From Undibacterium umbellatum (GTDB lineage: Bacteria > Pseudomonadota > Gammaproteobacteria > Burkholderiales > Burkholderiaceae_D), in assembly GCF_014284125.1 (NCBI RefSeq), contig NZ_JACOFX010000012.1, positions 1 through 64,000 on the forward strand: a DNA stretch of 64,000 nucleotides, written 5' to 3'. The notes under the pieces were generated by a model that was not told the origin of the DNA, ran no database searches, and saw only the letters and a list, made by a program, of their open reading frames with translations. The translations under genes were made by a program, and so were the position numbers. Of the stretch, positions 26,043-35,108 are shown one piece after another. The first letter of the stretch is position 1; each line of letters opens with the position of its first letter.

Positions 26043-27040
26043 AATTTCCCCCATTTATCGCAAATCCTGTTGCAGAAATGACCGGGCCTTTGGCGGCCGC
26101 CAAATTCATCAAGGAAATCGGGCGCGGCAAGGATGGCGCACGCAGCATGACGCAGGAAGACGCTGCGACTTTATATACCGCCATGCTGGCAGGTCAGGTT
26201 TCTGACCTGGAGCTCGGCGGCATCTTGCTTTCCATGCGCATCAAGGGCGAATCAATAGACGAAATTGCAGGCTTTTTGCAAGCGGCGCACCCTTTTATCT
26301 TGCCGCTGCAAGCACCTGCAGATAGCCCTTATGCTCCAGTAGTGATACCTACCTATAACGGCGCCCGCAAGAAAGCTAATCTGACACCTTTGCTGGCCTT
26401 GTTGCTGGCACGGCTTGGTGTACCTGTACTGGTGCATGGTGTGCGCACAGATGCTGGTCGTGTCGCTACGGCTGAGATATTCCAGGCCCTGGGTTTGCCT
26501 CTGGCAACAACTCCAGAGCAGGTCCTGGAGCAGATGCATCAAAAGCAGCCAGCCTTTATGCCCATCGATGCCTTGTCGCCTGCAATGGCACATTTGCTGA
26601 GTCTGCGCCGTATTCTGGGGGTGCGCAATTCTACTCACACCCTGGTCAAGCTCTTGCAGCCTTTCATCGTGCCTGCCTTGCGTCTGAGTTCTTATACCCA
26701 CCCTGAATATCTGCTGATGCTGCAAGACTATTTTACTCGCTGCGCACCTTTTGATGCCGGGGATGTGTTCCTCATGCGTGGTACTGAAGGTGAGGCTGTC
26801 GCCAGTACCGGTCGTGCCCAGCAGATAGACTGGTTTCACGCAGGGCAGAGTACTACCCTGGTGCCTGCGCAGCAAGAACCATTGGCCGAAGTGCCTGCAG
26901 TGCCTGACAGCATAGACGCTACAATCACAGCGGCCTGGATCAGGTCCGTGCTGGCTGGTGATATTGCCGTACCAGAAAATATTGCCGCACAAGTGGAGCA
27001 TTGCGCCAGCATTGCACGGCGTTTGCGGCAACAAAATTAG
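26039..27040 (+). CDS. ybiB: YbiB-like nucleic-acid-binding protein (TrpD2, glycosyltransferase family 3 fold)
   Basis: A protein of about 333 residues homologous to YbiB/TrpD2. It has the anthranilate phosphoribosyltransferase fold: FIKEIGRGKDGARSMTQEDA (helical domain), LELGGILLSMRIKGES, PTYNGARKKANLTPLLALLLARLGVPVLVHG, and a C-terminal GTEGEAVAS segment. The glycine-rich motif has NGARK in place of the catalytic GTGGD, as in YbiB, which binds DNA/RNA rather than making tryptophan. I propose TTG 26039 as the start: it overlaps the EVE stop (TTGA) and has AAGGA at 6 nt. ATG at 26078 is an alternative. Confidence 0.82.
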   Translation: MKFPPFIANPVAEMTGPLAAAKFIKEIGRGKDGARSMTQEDAATLYTAMLAGQVSDLELGGILLSMRIKGESIDEIAGFLQAAHPFILPLQAPADSPYAPVVIPTYNGARKKANLTPLLALLLARLGVPVLVHGVRTDAGRVATAEIFQALGLPLATTPEQVLEQMHQKQPAFMPIDALSPAMAHLLSLRRILGVRNSTHTLVKLLQPFIVPALRLSSYTHPEYLLMLQDYFTRCAPFDAGDVFLMRGTEGEAVASTGRAQQIDWFHAGQSTTLVPAQQEPLAEVPAVPDSIDATITAAWIRSVLAGDIAVPENIAAQVEHCASIARRLRQQN

Positions 27041-27054
27041 GAGCTATATTTGCC

Positions 27055-27588
27055 ATGGAAGCCGATGTAGTAGAAATGAATCCCAGTGTTCGTGACGATC
27101 CACGTTTGGATAAGGTATTGCGTTTTCTTGACAGTATAGGCATCACGGTTATTGAACGCGAATTGGAGCATGCTACATTCTTGCCTGGTCTTGATTTGGG
27201 GCCAGCTTGCATTTATGTCGATTATGGCAAACTCAAATATCCTGGTGATATGGTGCATGAAGCCGGACATCTTGCGGTAACACCATCTGCCAGCCGTGCC
27301 TTGATTGGCAGTGAGCAGCAGGAGAAAGACTGGCCGCCACAGGGCGAAGAAATCGCGGCTATTCTGTGGTCTCTGGCTGTGGCCAGGGAGCTTGATTTGC
27401 CGCTGGATTTTGTTTTTCACCCGAATGGGTATAAGGATGATTCCAGCTGGTTGATAGAGATGTTTGAGTCGGGTAATTTTATTGGCTTGCCGTTTCTGGA
27501 GTGGGCAGGATTGAGTCTGGGGGCGGTGCGGGCGGAGAAAGAGGGTAAACCTGCTTTTCCCAAAATGTTGAGGTGGATGCGGGAATAG
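27055..27588 (+). CDS. Hypothetical protein with HEAGH motif
   Basis: A 177-residue soluble protein I cannot place in a named family. The central segment YPGDMVHEAGHLAVTPSASR contains HEAGH, a match to the HExxH zinc-binding motif (about residues 70-74). A conserved-looking C-terminal half follows (DFVFHPNGYKDDSSWLIEMFESGNFIGLPFLEWAGL), whose acidic residues could supply a third ligand. There is no signal peptide. It starts 14 bp after the ybiB stop with GGAGC upstream and probably belongs to the same transcript. A metallopeptidase-like role is possible but unproven. Confidence 0.7.
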   Translation: MEADVVEMNPSVRDDPRLDKVLRFLDSIGITVIERELEHATFLPGLDLGPACIYVDYGKLKYPGDMVHEAGHLAVTPSASRALIGSEQQEKDWPPQGEEIAAILWSLAVARELDLPLDFVFHPNGYKDDSSWLIEMFESGNFIGLPFLEWAGLSLGAVRAEKEGKPAFPKMLRWMRE

Positions 27589-27903
27589 CTTGGGGTTGTT
27601 TTGTTATGCTCTATGAAGGTGAGCGTCAATGCCGTAGTCCGTGATCTTACGTTGGGGTGCATCACAGAAATGGACGGTTAGTCAATTTGAAGCAATCCTA
27701 TTAACAGCACTCCAGCGTGTTTTTAGCTGGAATCCAGAGGCGTTCGTAATATGCCGAGAGGCTTGCTAACTATAGTTTCGTATTATTTCGACTCTGTTTT
27801 TTCAAATACCTTCGCACGCAATTTTCGATCGCAGGCCAAAACCAAAACCGTCACGACAATCGTCCATATTGCGACACACTCTTTAGTACTCCGAAACACG
27901 TCA
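27589..27903. other. Intergenic region with no supported gene
   Basis: About 315 bp between convergent genes. It contains a weak hairpin (CCAGC/GCTGG, 27713-27730) and otherwise nothing recognisable. A 65-codon frame (27751-27948) runs through the terminator and is rejected. Confidence 0.6.
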
Positions 27904-27943
27904 CCCATAAAAAACGCCGGATCACTCCGGCGTTTTTTATGGG
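27904..27943. terminator. Strong bidirectional terminator
   Basis: An 18-bp perfect inverted repeat (27904-27921 and 27926-27943) with a 4-nt loop TCAC. The core ACGCCGGA/TCCGGCGT is flanked by six A and six T. It ends both the HEAGH gene transcript and the convergent TonB-receptor transcript. Confidence 0.93.
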
Positions 27944-27955
27944 CTTAACAAATGA

Positions 27956-30226
27956 TCAGAAGTTAGCCTTGAACTGCACGCCATAGCTGCGTGGTTCGTT
28001 CAGGATACCTGTCAGGTTGTTGAAGTCGATGGCGGCGATGACTTGTTGCTTGTTGGTGATGTTGCGACCATAGGCAGCCAGTTCATATTTGCCGTCAGCC
28101 CACATATAGCCTACACGTACGCCACCTTCCAGCATGGATTTGGCTTTGTATTCCTTGGCTTCGTACAAGAACATATTGTATGAGTCTTTGTAAGACCAGT
28201 CGGTGTTGGCGTACAGTGTGCCATCGCCGATTTGCGTGGAATAACGCAGCGAGAAGTTACCTACCCATTTAGGCGCGCGTGGTAGTGGGTTACCGCCGAT
28301 CAGCACTGTACCGGCGATAGGGCCGGCAGGGTTGGTGACTGTACAGCCGTTACCGCAAGGTGCAACGAACAGCTTGGCATCTCTGATCTCTGTGTCGTTG
28401 TAACTGATACCCACTGTGGTTTTCCAGTTGCGACTCAGGTTGGCTTGCAAATCCATTTCAACACCCTGACCAACGGCTTTGTCTGCATTCACCAGTTTGT
28501 TCTGGTTCACACTGCCGCTACCTGCGGTCAACTGCAAGTCTTTGGCAGTGTACTGGAATACAGTAGCGCTGATACGCGCTGTGTTATCCAGGATGTCTTT
28601 CTTGATACCAGCTTCGAATGACAGGGTCTTTTCTGAATTAGCGACGGAGATGCTGTCGCCAAACAGGACGCGACCCTGGATACTCGGCGCACGATAACCG
28701 GTTGCAATTCGGGCAAACACTGAAGTTGCCTTGTCCAGTGTGTAGTTGGCGCCCAAATCCCAACTGATGTTGGTGGAAGATGGATTGGCTCTGAGTACAG
28801 GTGTGCCTGGTGTGCCCAATGCTGAGCCTGGTGTCCAGGTGCGTTGTGCGTCAAATTCTTTTTTATCGCTGGTGTAACGAAGGCCACCACGCAGTTTGAA
28901 CTGATCGTTGACGGCATAGTTCAAGGTACCAAAGGCAGCCCAGGACTTGGCATTCTGGTGTTGTACCGCGTAGCCATTTTGTGGATTGCCAGGTGCAAAA
29001 GAATCATAGTTGAAGCTGTCAACTTGCAAGTCTTCGCTGAAATAATACAAGCCACCTATCCATTGCAATGGGTCTTTGGTATTGGATTCAACACGGAACT
29101 CTTGGGTAATCTGCTTCAGGTTAGGCAAGCCATCGGCTGTTTCAGCAGGGAAGGGAATGAAGCCTGGGCCCATGGTAGGCATGAAAGACGCGCCATAGCC
29201 ACCGTCAACGTCAGCACGGCTATAGAACTTTGCCTTGTCATACGCAGTAATGGAATGCAGGCTCATGCCCGGCATATCCCAGCGCAAGCGCAAGCTGCCA
29301 CCAGACGATTCCAGGTTTTGCGAATTCAAGCCATCGGTAGGATAGTTGGAATAGTTAAAACCTGGCACCAATTCATTCGTGCCTTTTTGGATGATGTTGG
29401 CGCGGAACAGGGTGGCGTTGCCAGACATGTCACGGCCATGCAAATTCACCAAAGCGCTGAAATCACCGCTCTTATACGAGAATTGCAGGCGTGCTGCGTT
29501 GTCGCGATAACCTTCGAGATTTTTCTCGCCAGTAGAACGCGGATTGGTAACACGGTCATCGCGGCTCTGGGATTGGCCAGAGAAGCGCATCGCCCATTCC
29601 TGGCTCAAAGGAACGTTGATGGCGCCTTCCAGGTTGATGGCCTTGTCATTACCAAAACCGAGGTTGGCATAACCTTCCAGGCGGCGGGTAGGCTTGGCCG
29701 AGTCAAACTTTAAAACACCGGCTGGAGAGTTGCGACCAAACAGAGTACCTTGTGGGCCACGCAGGATTTCGACCTGGTCTACGTCAAATACCGGGAAGCC
29801 TTTCAGCATTGGGCTTTCTTGTACGACTTCGTCATACACCAGACCAACGGGTTGAGATGCATTCAAATCGAAATCGGTATTGCCCAAGCCGCGGATATAG
29901 AAACGTGGGAAAGAACGACCAAAATCGGATTCCACGTTCAAACTAGGTACGCGTGCCGCCAGGAAGCGAATATCCTGGCCGCTGGCATTATAGGTATCGA
30001 GCGCTTCGCCTTTGATGGCAGAAATCGACATCGGTACTTCTTTGATGTTTTCTGCGCGGCGGTTAGCGGTAACGATGACAGTTTCCAGTTGTGTACCGTC
30101 ATTTTTGGCGGCAGGCTTGGCATCCTGAGCCCAGGCAGATTGCAGGGGGAAGGCAGCCGCGACCGCCAAGGCGATAACGCTCAAGCTGACACTCTTGTGC
30201 AGTTGCTGAGAAATGGTTTTGCGCAT
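27956..30226 (-). CDS. TonB-dependent outer-membrane receptor
   Basis: A 756-residue outer-membrane transporter. A signal peptide (cleavage after SAWA, about residue 33) is followed by the TonB box region LETVIVTANRR. The plug domain contains RFYIRGLG, VDQVEILRGPQGTLFGRNSPAGVL. A 22-strand barrel follows, ending in YGVQFKANF with the C-terminal phenylalanine needed for BAM assembly. The ATG at 30226 with GGGAA upstream precedes the signal peptide; the frame extends to 30331 without sense. The substrate is unknown. The LacI-type operator cluster upstream suggests a carbohydrate, since LacI regulators usually sense sugars, but no sugar genes or regulator lie next to it. Confidence 0.9.
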   Translation of the reverse strand: MRKTISQQLHKSVSLSVIALAVAAAFPLQSAWAQDAKPAAKNDGTQLETVIVTANRRAENIKEVPMSISAIKGEALDTYNASGQDIRFLAARVPSLNVESDFGRSFPRFYIRGLGNTDFDLNASQPVGLVYDEVVQESPMLKGFPVFDVDQVEILRGPQGTLFGRNSPAGVLKFDSAKPTRRLEGYANLGFGNDKAINLEGAINVPLSQEWAMRFSGQSQSRDDRVTNPRSTGEKNLEGYRDNAARLQFSYKSGDFSALVNLHGRDMSGNATLFRANIIQKGTNELVPGFNYSNYPTDGLNSQNLESSGGSLRLRWDMPGMSLHSITAYDKAKFYSRADVDGGYGASFMPTMGPGFIPFPAETADGLPNLKQITQEFRVESNTKDPLQWIGGLYYFSEDLQVDSFNYDSFAPGNPQNGYAVQHQNAKSWAAFGTLNYAVNDQFKLRGGLRYTSDKKEFDAQRTWTPGSALGTPGTPVLRANPSSTNISWDLGANYTLDKATSVFARIATGYRAPSIQGRVLFGDSISVANSEKTLSFEAGIKKDILDNTARISATVFQYTAKDLQLTAGSGSVNQNKLVNADKAVGQGVEMDLQANLSRNWKTTVGISYNDTEIRDAKLFVAPCGNGCTVTNPAGPIAGTVLIGGNPLPRAPKWVGNFSLRYSTQIGDGTLYANTDWSYKDSYNMFLYEAKEYKAKSMLEGGVRVGYMWADGKYELAAYGRNITNKQQVIAAIDFNNLTGILNEPRSYGVQFKANF

Positions 30227-30328
30227 GGTAAGTTCCCAAGTTGAGTTAAACAATGGTGTTCTGAAATGGTGCATATGCACCATCCCTGAATTGGGGCGTG
30301 TCGAAATCGGGGATTTCGCTACGAGTGC

Positions 30329-30358
30329 CACGCAAACGTTTGCGTAATCGTTTGCGTG
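30329..30358. promoter_or_regulatory. LacI-type operator cluster upstream of the TonB receptor
   Basis: ACGCAAACGTTTGCGT (30330-30345) is a perfect 16-bp palindrome with the central CG step typical of LacI/GalR operators. A third half-site CGTTTGCGT (30349-30357) repeats in direct orientation 12 bp away, and CACGCAAACG/CGTTTGCGTG (30329-30338, 30349-30358) gives an alternative inverted pair. It lies about 100 bp before the receptor start. Confidence 0.7.
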
Positions 30359-30753
30359 ACGGCGAATCTGTTATCTCTCTAGCCAGCAAACAAGTCAAGA
30401 ATTACTTAAATTCAAAGAAGCAAATATCTTTTTTGCTGTAAAAATGTTGCGGATTTCAAACAAAAATATTGCTATTTGGAATTATATTTAACTGTGAACC
30501 TGTTTCAATTAATGCTCAAAAATGGGGCAATAAAAAGTCTGATGCTCCCAAGTGGTCTTGCTGCCGACCAAGCTTGTCATGAAAATTTTCATGGCAAGGC
30601 AGAATATTGAAAAAAACACTGGTATGAAGGACCTTGATTGCATGACCGGAATTGTTGAAAATGCCTGTGTCTCCTATACTACTTTTTCTTGTGTTCACTA
30701 ACGCCATAGCATTATACATTTTCCGCTGCAAAGTCGGCATTCTCTGTTGAGTT
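30359..30753. other. Intergenic region upstream of the TonB receptor
   Basis: About 395 bp, AT-rich (30361-30535), with no credible gene. It should hold the receptor promoter (not resolved) and the 3' end of the transcript of the exported pair. A 26-bp near-perfect palindrome is listed separately. Confidence 0.6.
30573..30598. repeat. 26-bp near-perfect palindrome
   Basis: Centred at 30585.5 on GAAAATTTTC, with arms CTTGTCAT and ATGGCAAG; only one of 13 pairs (T-G) is imperfect, and that one pairs in RNA. It has no T tract and so is a poor terminator. It may be an operator or a transcript-end hairpin for the exported gene pair. Confidence 0.5.
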
Positions 30754-32490
30754 TTACTCCGGTTTCGGACTTGCTACATGTTCACCAGCAGGTCGCCAGC
30801 AGCCTAGCCAGTGCTCCCATACTTGACCTTGTTTGCCACTCCCTTTTATCCTTGCTGACCTGTGTAGATCATCGAGGAATTCCACAGACATTTTCCTGTT
30901 ACTCAGTTGTGTCAGGTATTTTTTAGCCGTATTTTCGCTGCTGATATTGATCTCGTTCAGCGTCTTCATGCGCACCAGTTCAAACAGGCAGGATTCATCA
31001 GTGCAACAGTCTGCCTGTTTGTCATTACCCATCAGTTCATTGTAGACATCCTGAGTGGCTTTTTTTACGTCGGCCTGGGTTTCATGCTTGATCAGGTATT
31101 TGATGACAGGCAGCATATTACGGTCTTTTACCTGCCTTAATGCATAGGCCGAATAAGAACTGTGGGTTTTCATTTGCAGATAGCCCCGCATGAAATCTCT
31201 TTCATTTTCAGCGTGCATCAAATCTGCCATCCATACTGGCCAGTGCGTATCTTCGGGAATGCGACCCTGGGCCCAGAGTGCAAACAAGGCTTTGTTTGAG
31301 CGGGCTTTGCGGATGTCTTTGATGTAGGGATATTTTAGGCGATAACGCAGATTGGGCATCCAGATTGCGTCATACGGACCAAATGATTGCTCGCCCGTAA
31401 TCAGGCTGGAATACAGGGAAAAAAATTCGACTTGTACTGCGCCATTTTTCTCTTTTTCAAAAAGTGTCAGAGCATCCTTGTGGAAGCGGTCTGGATATTG
31501 CATGGCCATGGAACGCAGAATAAAAGACCGGCGGTGAGCATCGTTATCACTCTTGGCCATTTCTAGCCAGTGCTCGTATGGAACCTTGAAGCGATATGCC
31601 AAGGCTGCATAGCCATACATGTACTTGCGCCACAAAGCATTATCGGCGGTCTTGTAGAGATTCATCAAGAAGTCTTTTTCTGCAGCCAGTTGGGCTGGGT
31701 TGCTGTCTTCCCCTACAAAGGTCAGTAAAAAAGTGGGCAGGATAGATGCAGTGCCAGCCGTCTTTGCCTGGGCCAGCAAGTTCTCGCGAAAGCGCCGGGT
31801 GACCGGGACTTCAGTCGCGTACATTCTGGGTTCACTCAGATTGGGAACTACCATGCCTAGCGCATCACGCGCCATCACGCTGTCTGCACTATCGTTAATG
31901 CGACTTTTGATCAGTTCGCGGGCCTTCGCAGTACCTATGCTTCGCAAAGCCATGATGACAAAATGGCGGGTAAAATCATTTTTACTGCCCAGGTATTTTT
32001 CCAGCAATTGCACTGTTGCCTCTGCCTGGTCTGACATGACCAGCGCATAAATATGCAGCATCGCCAGGTCATCGGCACGCATGCCTGCGGGCATATCCTT
32101 GGGCAGATCTTGTATCGCAAACGGCCCAGTAGTGCCACTCAAGAATTCTTCCAGGCGGGCACGGCTATTAATCAAGCCACCGTCAGGTATACGCAAGGCT
32201 TGTCTGGCAGCCGCGGCAATGCTAAAGCCTGCATAAGACAGATTCTTGGGCAGCTTGGCGAAGTACAAGCCTTCACTTGCCATGCCAAATGGGCGGCCTA
32301 TCAAGGTTGAATAAAACAGGCGTGCTTCTATCGACAAATGTTGATTGTTTTGTCTGTCATCAGGGTAGTCCAAAGTATCCAGTTTTGCCGTACTGCTTTG
32401 TACGCCCACATTTGTCGCCTGCGCAAGTGTGGAATAGTTTGCGCCCAATGCCAGCAAGAAGGTCGCAACTGCAAGAGAAAATTTTTTCAT
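30754..32490 (-). CDS. Exported protein of unknown function with HEAT-like repeats
   Basis: A 578-residue protein not recognised as a named family. A signal peptide (MKKFSLAVATFLLALGANYS, cleavage after TLAQA, about residue 25) directs it to the periplasm. Most of the rest is helical. The segment DDLAMLHIYALVMSDQ ... TRHFVIMALRSIGTAKARELIKSRIND looks like HEAT-type tandem helices around residues 145-205. A cysteine cluster, DCCTDESC, occurs near residue 495 and could form disulfides. Its start overlaps the stop of the upstream exported protein (ATGA, 32487-32490), so the two are made together and may interact. No function is assigned. Confidence 0.75.
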   Translation of the reverse strand: MKKFSLAVATFLLALGANYSTLAQATNVGVQSSTAKLDTLDYPDDRQNNQHLSIEARLFYSTLIGRPFGMASEGLYFAKLPKNLSYAGFSIAAAARQALRIPDGGLINSRARLEEFLSGTTGPFAIQDLPKDMPAGMRADDLAMLHIYALVMSDQAEATVQLLEKYLGSKNDFTRHFVIMALRSIGTAKARELIKSRINDSADSVMARDALGMVVPNLSEPRMYATEVPVTRRFRENLLAQAKTAGTASILPTFLLTFVGEDSNPAQLAAEKDFLMNLYKTADNALWRKYMYGYAALAYRFKVPYEHWLEMAKSDNDAHRRSFILRSMAMQYPDRFHKDALTLFEKEKNGAVQVEFFSLYSSLITGEQSFGPYDAIWMPNLRYRLKYPYIKDIRKARSNKALFALWAQGRIPEDTHWPVWMADLMHAENERDFMRGYLQMKTHSSYSAYALRQVKDRNMLPVIKYLIKHETQADVKKATQDVYNELMGNDKQADCCTDESCLFELVRMKTLNEINISSENTAKKYLTQLSNRKMSVEFLDDLHRSARIKGSGKQGQVWEHWLGCWRPAGEHVASPKPE

Positions 32491-33323
32491 TCGGCGGACT
32501 TCTTTACGCTAACATCCGCGTCGGTTGCAGTGCTACGCGCTACAGTAACACCGATAGTCAGGCGCAGGTTTATAGATTGAGAGCCTAAAGATTCTATGGC
32601 ATCCGTGTTCAGTTGCGTGCCATTTTCAATGATGGAAATATGCTGCGCATTTTTATAGCCATCACGGTTGCTGAAGGGCTCGGTCTGTATCGATGCAGAC
32701 TGCGCATTGACTTTGCCTTTGCAGATGGCTTTGTTATCTTGCGGACAGATTTTTTGCACTTCCTTTTGTATGTAGCGCAACACCAGATCGTTCAGCATCG
32801 CATCCTGTTTGGTGATACGGTAAAAACTCAGGTTTTTATATTCCCTTCTACTGTAGGCGTCTATGCCCGCATCCTTACCATATCTGTCCATGCCGAGTTT
32901 GAGTAATTTTTCTATGGCATCATCCGCATTGGCTGCGAGCGGGAACTCTGCTTCTATGCGTTGCACCTGTATAAAAGGAAATTTTGTCTGCGCATCATTG
33001 GCCTTTTCCGGATTACGTGTTGCCCTCAATCTTTCTTTTTCCAGCAAGTTGCCACCCTTGCTTTCGACGTAGGCACGTATGGCAGCCATCTGCTCGTCCA
33101 GCTGATCACTGCCATCCTTGGGGCGTATGCTTTCTGCACTATCGCCGCCGCTAATGACCAGGCGATTTGGCAATAACTGATCGCCGCATGTCAGGCTGTG
33201 GAAATCATATGCCGGGATATTTGGGGTGGCGGGAATAGCAAGTATTTTTTCTGCAAAACTGCTAAATGAGTTTGCTACCAGAAAGCAGAAAATGAGGCAT
33301 TTTGCAATGGCTAATGGGTGCAT
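32487..33323 (-). CDS. Exported protein of unknown function
   Basis: A 278-residue protein with a signal peptide (MHPLAIAKCLIFCFLVANSFSSFA, about 24 residues) and no family that I recognise. The mature part has a mixed alpha/beta look with cysteines near the N-terminus (SLTCGDQ) and in the middle (KICPQDNKAICKGK), which could form disulfides. A frame extension to 33431 exists, but the ATG at 33323 begins the signal peptide; no strong Shine-Dalgarno is visible. It is coupled to the HEAT-like exported protein by an ATGA overlap. The pair has no other conserved neighbours. Confidence 0.72.
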   Translation of the reverse strand: MHPLAIAKCLIFCFLVANSFSSFAEKILAIPATPNIPAYDFHSLTCGDQLLPNRLVISGGDSAESIRPKDGSDQLDEQMAAIRAYVESKGGNLLEKERLRATRNPEKANDAQTKFPFIQVQRIEAEFPLAANADDAIEKLLKLGMDRYGKDAGIDAYSRREYKNLSFYRITKQDAMLNDLVLRYIQKEVQKICPQDNKAICKGKVNAQSASIQTEPFSNRDGYKNAQHISIIENGTQLNTDAIESLGSQSINLRLTIGVTVARSTATDADVSVKKSAE

Positions 33324-33908
33324 GACGGATTTTTTGAATATTGAAGGTGAAAAGTAAATGCTTTCAATTTTGACGCCAATTTTTAGTTTATTGTAATTGT
33401 CTTTCTGCCTAACGTCATGGTTGAGGCGCAATTGCGCTTGAATTTATTAAATATCACTTACGCAACAATGCCCATGCAAGGCCGTCGCTTTAGGAATCCA
33501 TCCTTGCAAGAGTGGTTCTTTACGTCGGCAAACAATATATTGTCTGAAGCCCCAACTACACCGTAGCGACGAAGACAGCTCTTTAGTATCGCTAGGTCGT
33601 ACCTACGCGCCCAGGCAGAGATTAAATCCGATACAGATGCAATGGCTGATATGTTCTGCATACCATTAAAGATTTGCAGCAAAGTTGGTTGGTAGAGAGG
33701 TTTTTGCTTGCAGTTATGGCGAGTTTCGCCTGTCTAGGCGGGAACCTTGCTCACTTGCTCATTGGACATCGCAAGTTTGAATTTTTCTCTGCTCATACTG
33801 GCCGACTATCCACGGGCGAAGCTTGCTTTTAACCGCGTGTGAATTCAAATCCGCTTGCTGTAAGCTACAATCTCGCCTGAATTTTTGAAAGTAGCGAAAG
33901 TAAATACC
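33324..33908. other. Intergenic region with no supported gene
   Basis: 585 bp between divergent genes. It contains a palindrome GCGCAATTGCGC (33427-33438) and a possible diverged relative of the dRS3-like repeat (TTCGCCT/AGGCGGGAA around 33724-33746). A 74-codon minus frame (33458-33682) uses a TTG start without a ribosome-binding site and is not supported. Confidence 0.55.
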
Positions 33909-35108
33909 ATGAGTAATCAATTTGATCTTGCCGTGATAGGCGCAGGCGCTGCTGGTATGATGTGTGCGGCAGTCGCAAGCCAGCGTGGTAAGCGCGTGGT
34001 ATTGATTGATCATGCTACCCGTCTGGCAGAAAAAATCCGTATCTCGGGCGGTGGGCGATGTAATTTCACCAACCTGCATGCAGGCCCGAACAATTTTCTT
34101 TCTGAGAACCCGCATTTTTGTAAAAGTGCCTTGTCGCGTTATACACCGCAAGATTTCTTGTCTTTGATGAAGCGATATCAAATTGCCTGGCATGAGAAAC
34201 ATAAAGGTCAATTGTTTTGCGACGACAGTGCTGAAGACATTATCCATATGTTGAAAGCGGAATGCGATGTTGGCAAGGTGAACTGGCGCATGGGATGCAA
34301 AGTTGAAGATGTGCAAAGAAGTGAAGACGGTGCTTTTCGCTTGCAAACCAGTGCCGGGGAAATTCATGCTGCACAAGTGGTGATTGCTTGCGGTGGTTTA
34401 TCTATACCCAAGATCGGCGCGACTGATTTTGCCCATAAGGTGGCCCGCCAGTTTGGCTTGAAAATCATAGAGCCACGCCCGGCTCTCGTGCCCTTGACTT
34501 TCGATGCCAAAGCCTGGGAGCCTTTCGTGCCTTTGTCAGGCATTTCACTGGAAGTGGATATAGAGACGGGCGAGAAAAAATCCCGAACAGTGTTTCGTGA
34601 AGATTTGCTGTTCACGCATCGTGGCCTGTCTGGTCCGGCGGTCTTGCAGATATCCAGCTTTTGGGAACCGGGCAAAGCCATACGCATCAATCTCTTGCCA
34701 GAAGTCGATGTGGCAGAGGACCTGGTTGGCAATAAATCGACCATCAAAAAGAATCTGGCAAATCATTTGTCGCAATACCTGCCAGCGCGCCTGGTTGATG
34801 GTTTGCTGACTGCGCATGGCTTTGCCGGTGATGCTAGAGTGGCGGATATGCAAGACAAGCGCTTGCGCCTGCTGGGTGATACACTGAATCGCTGGGAGCT
34901 GATACCCAATGGCTCTGAAGGTTATCGCAAGGCTGAGGTGACGCGTGGTGGTGTTGATACCCGTGAATTGTCCCAGCAAAGCATGATGGCCAATAAAGTG
35001 CCTGGCCTGTATTTCATCGGTGAAGCGGTGGATGTGACTGGCTGGCTGGGTGGCTATAATTTCCAGTGGGCCTGGGCATCGGGCACAGCAGCGGGTCTGG
35101 CAATATAA
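33909..35108 (+). CDS. FAD-dependent oxidoreductase, YhiN/HI0933 family
   Basis: A 399-residue flavoprotein. The N-terminal Rossmann motif GAGAAGMMCA (about residues 11-20) binds FAD. The family signature SGGGRCNFTNLH follows at about residue 48. The C-terminal FAD-binding segment ends GLYFIGEAVDVTGWLGGYNFQWAWASG, which is diagnostic of the BaiN/YhiN/HI0933 group. The ATG at 33909 gives a standard start. Members are widespread but their reaction is mostly unknown. It is a single gene with no functional link to its neighbours visible. Confidence 0.92.
   Translation: MSNQFDLAVIGAGAAGMMCAAVASQRGKRVVLIDHATRLAEKIRISGGGRCNFTNLHAGPNNFLSENPHFCKSALSRYTPQDFLSLMKRYQIAWHEKHKGQLFCDDSAEDIIHMLKAECDVGKVNWRMGCKVEDVQRSEDGAFRLQTSAGEIHAAQVVIACGGLSIPKIGATDFAHKVARQFGLKIIEPRPALVPLTFDAKAWEPFVPLSGISLEVDIETGEKKSRTVFREDLLFTHRGLSGPAVLQISSFWEPGKAIRINLLPEVDVAEDLVGNKSTIKKNLANHLSQYLPARLVDGLLTAHGFAGDARVADMQDKRLRLLGDTLNRWELIPNGSEGYRKAEVTRGGVDTRELSQQSMMANKVPGLYFIGEAVDVTGWLGGYNFQWAWASGTAAGLAI

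Noticed and set aside
27751-27948. 65-codon frame
   Set aside because: It spans the strong bidirectional terminator and has no ribosome-binding site or family resemblance.
33458-33682. 74-codon minus-strand frame
   Set aside because: TTG start without a ribosome-binding site, in a spacer with no other sign of coding.
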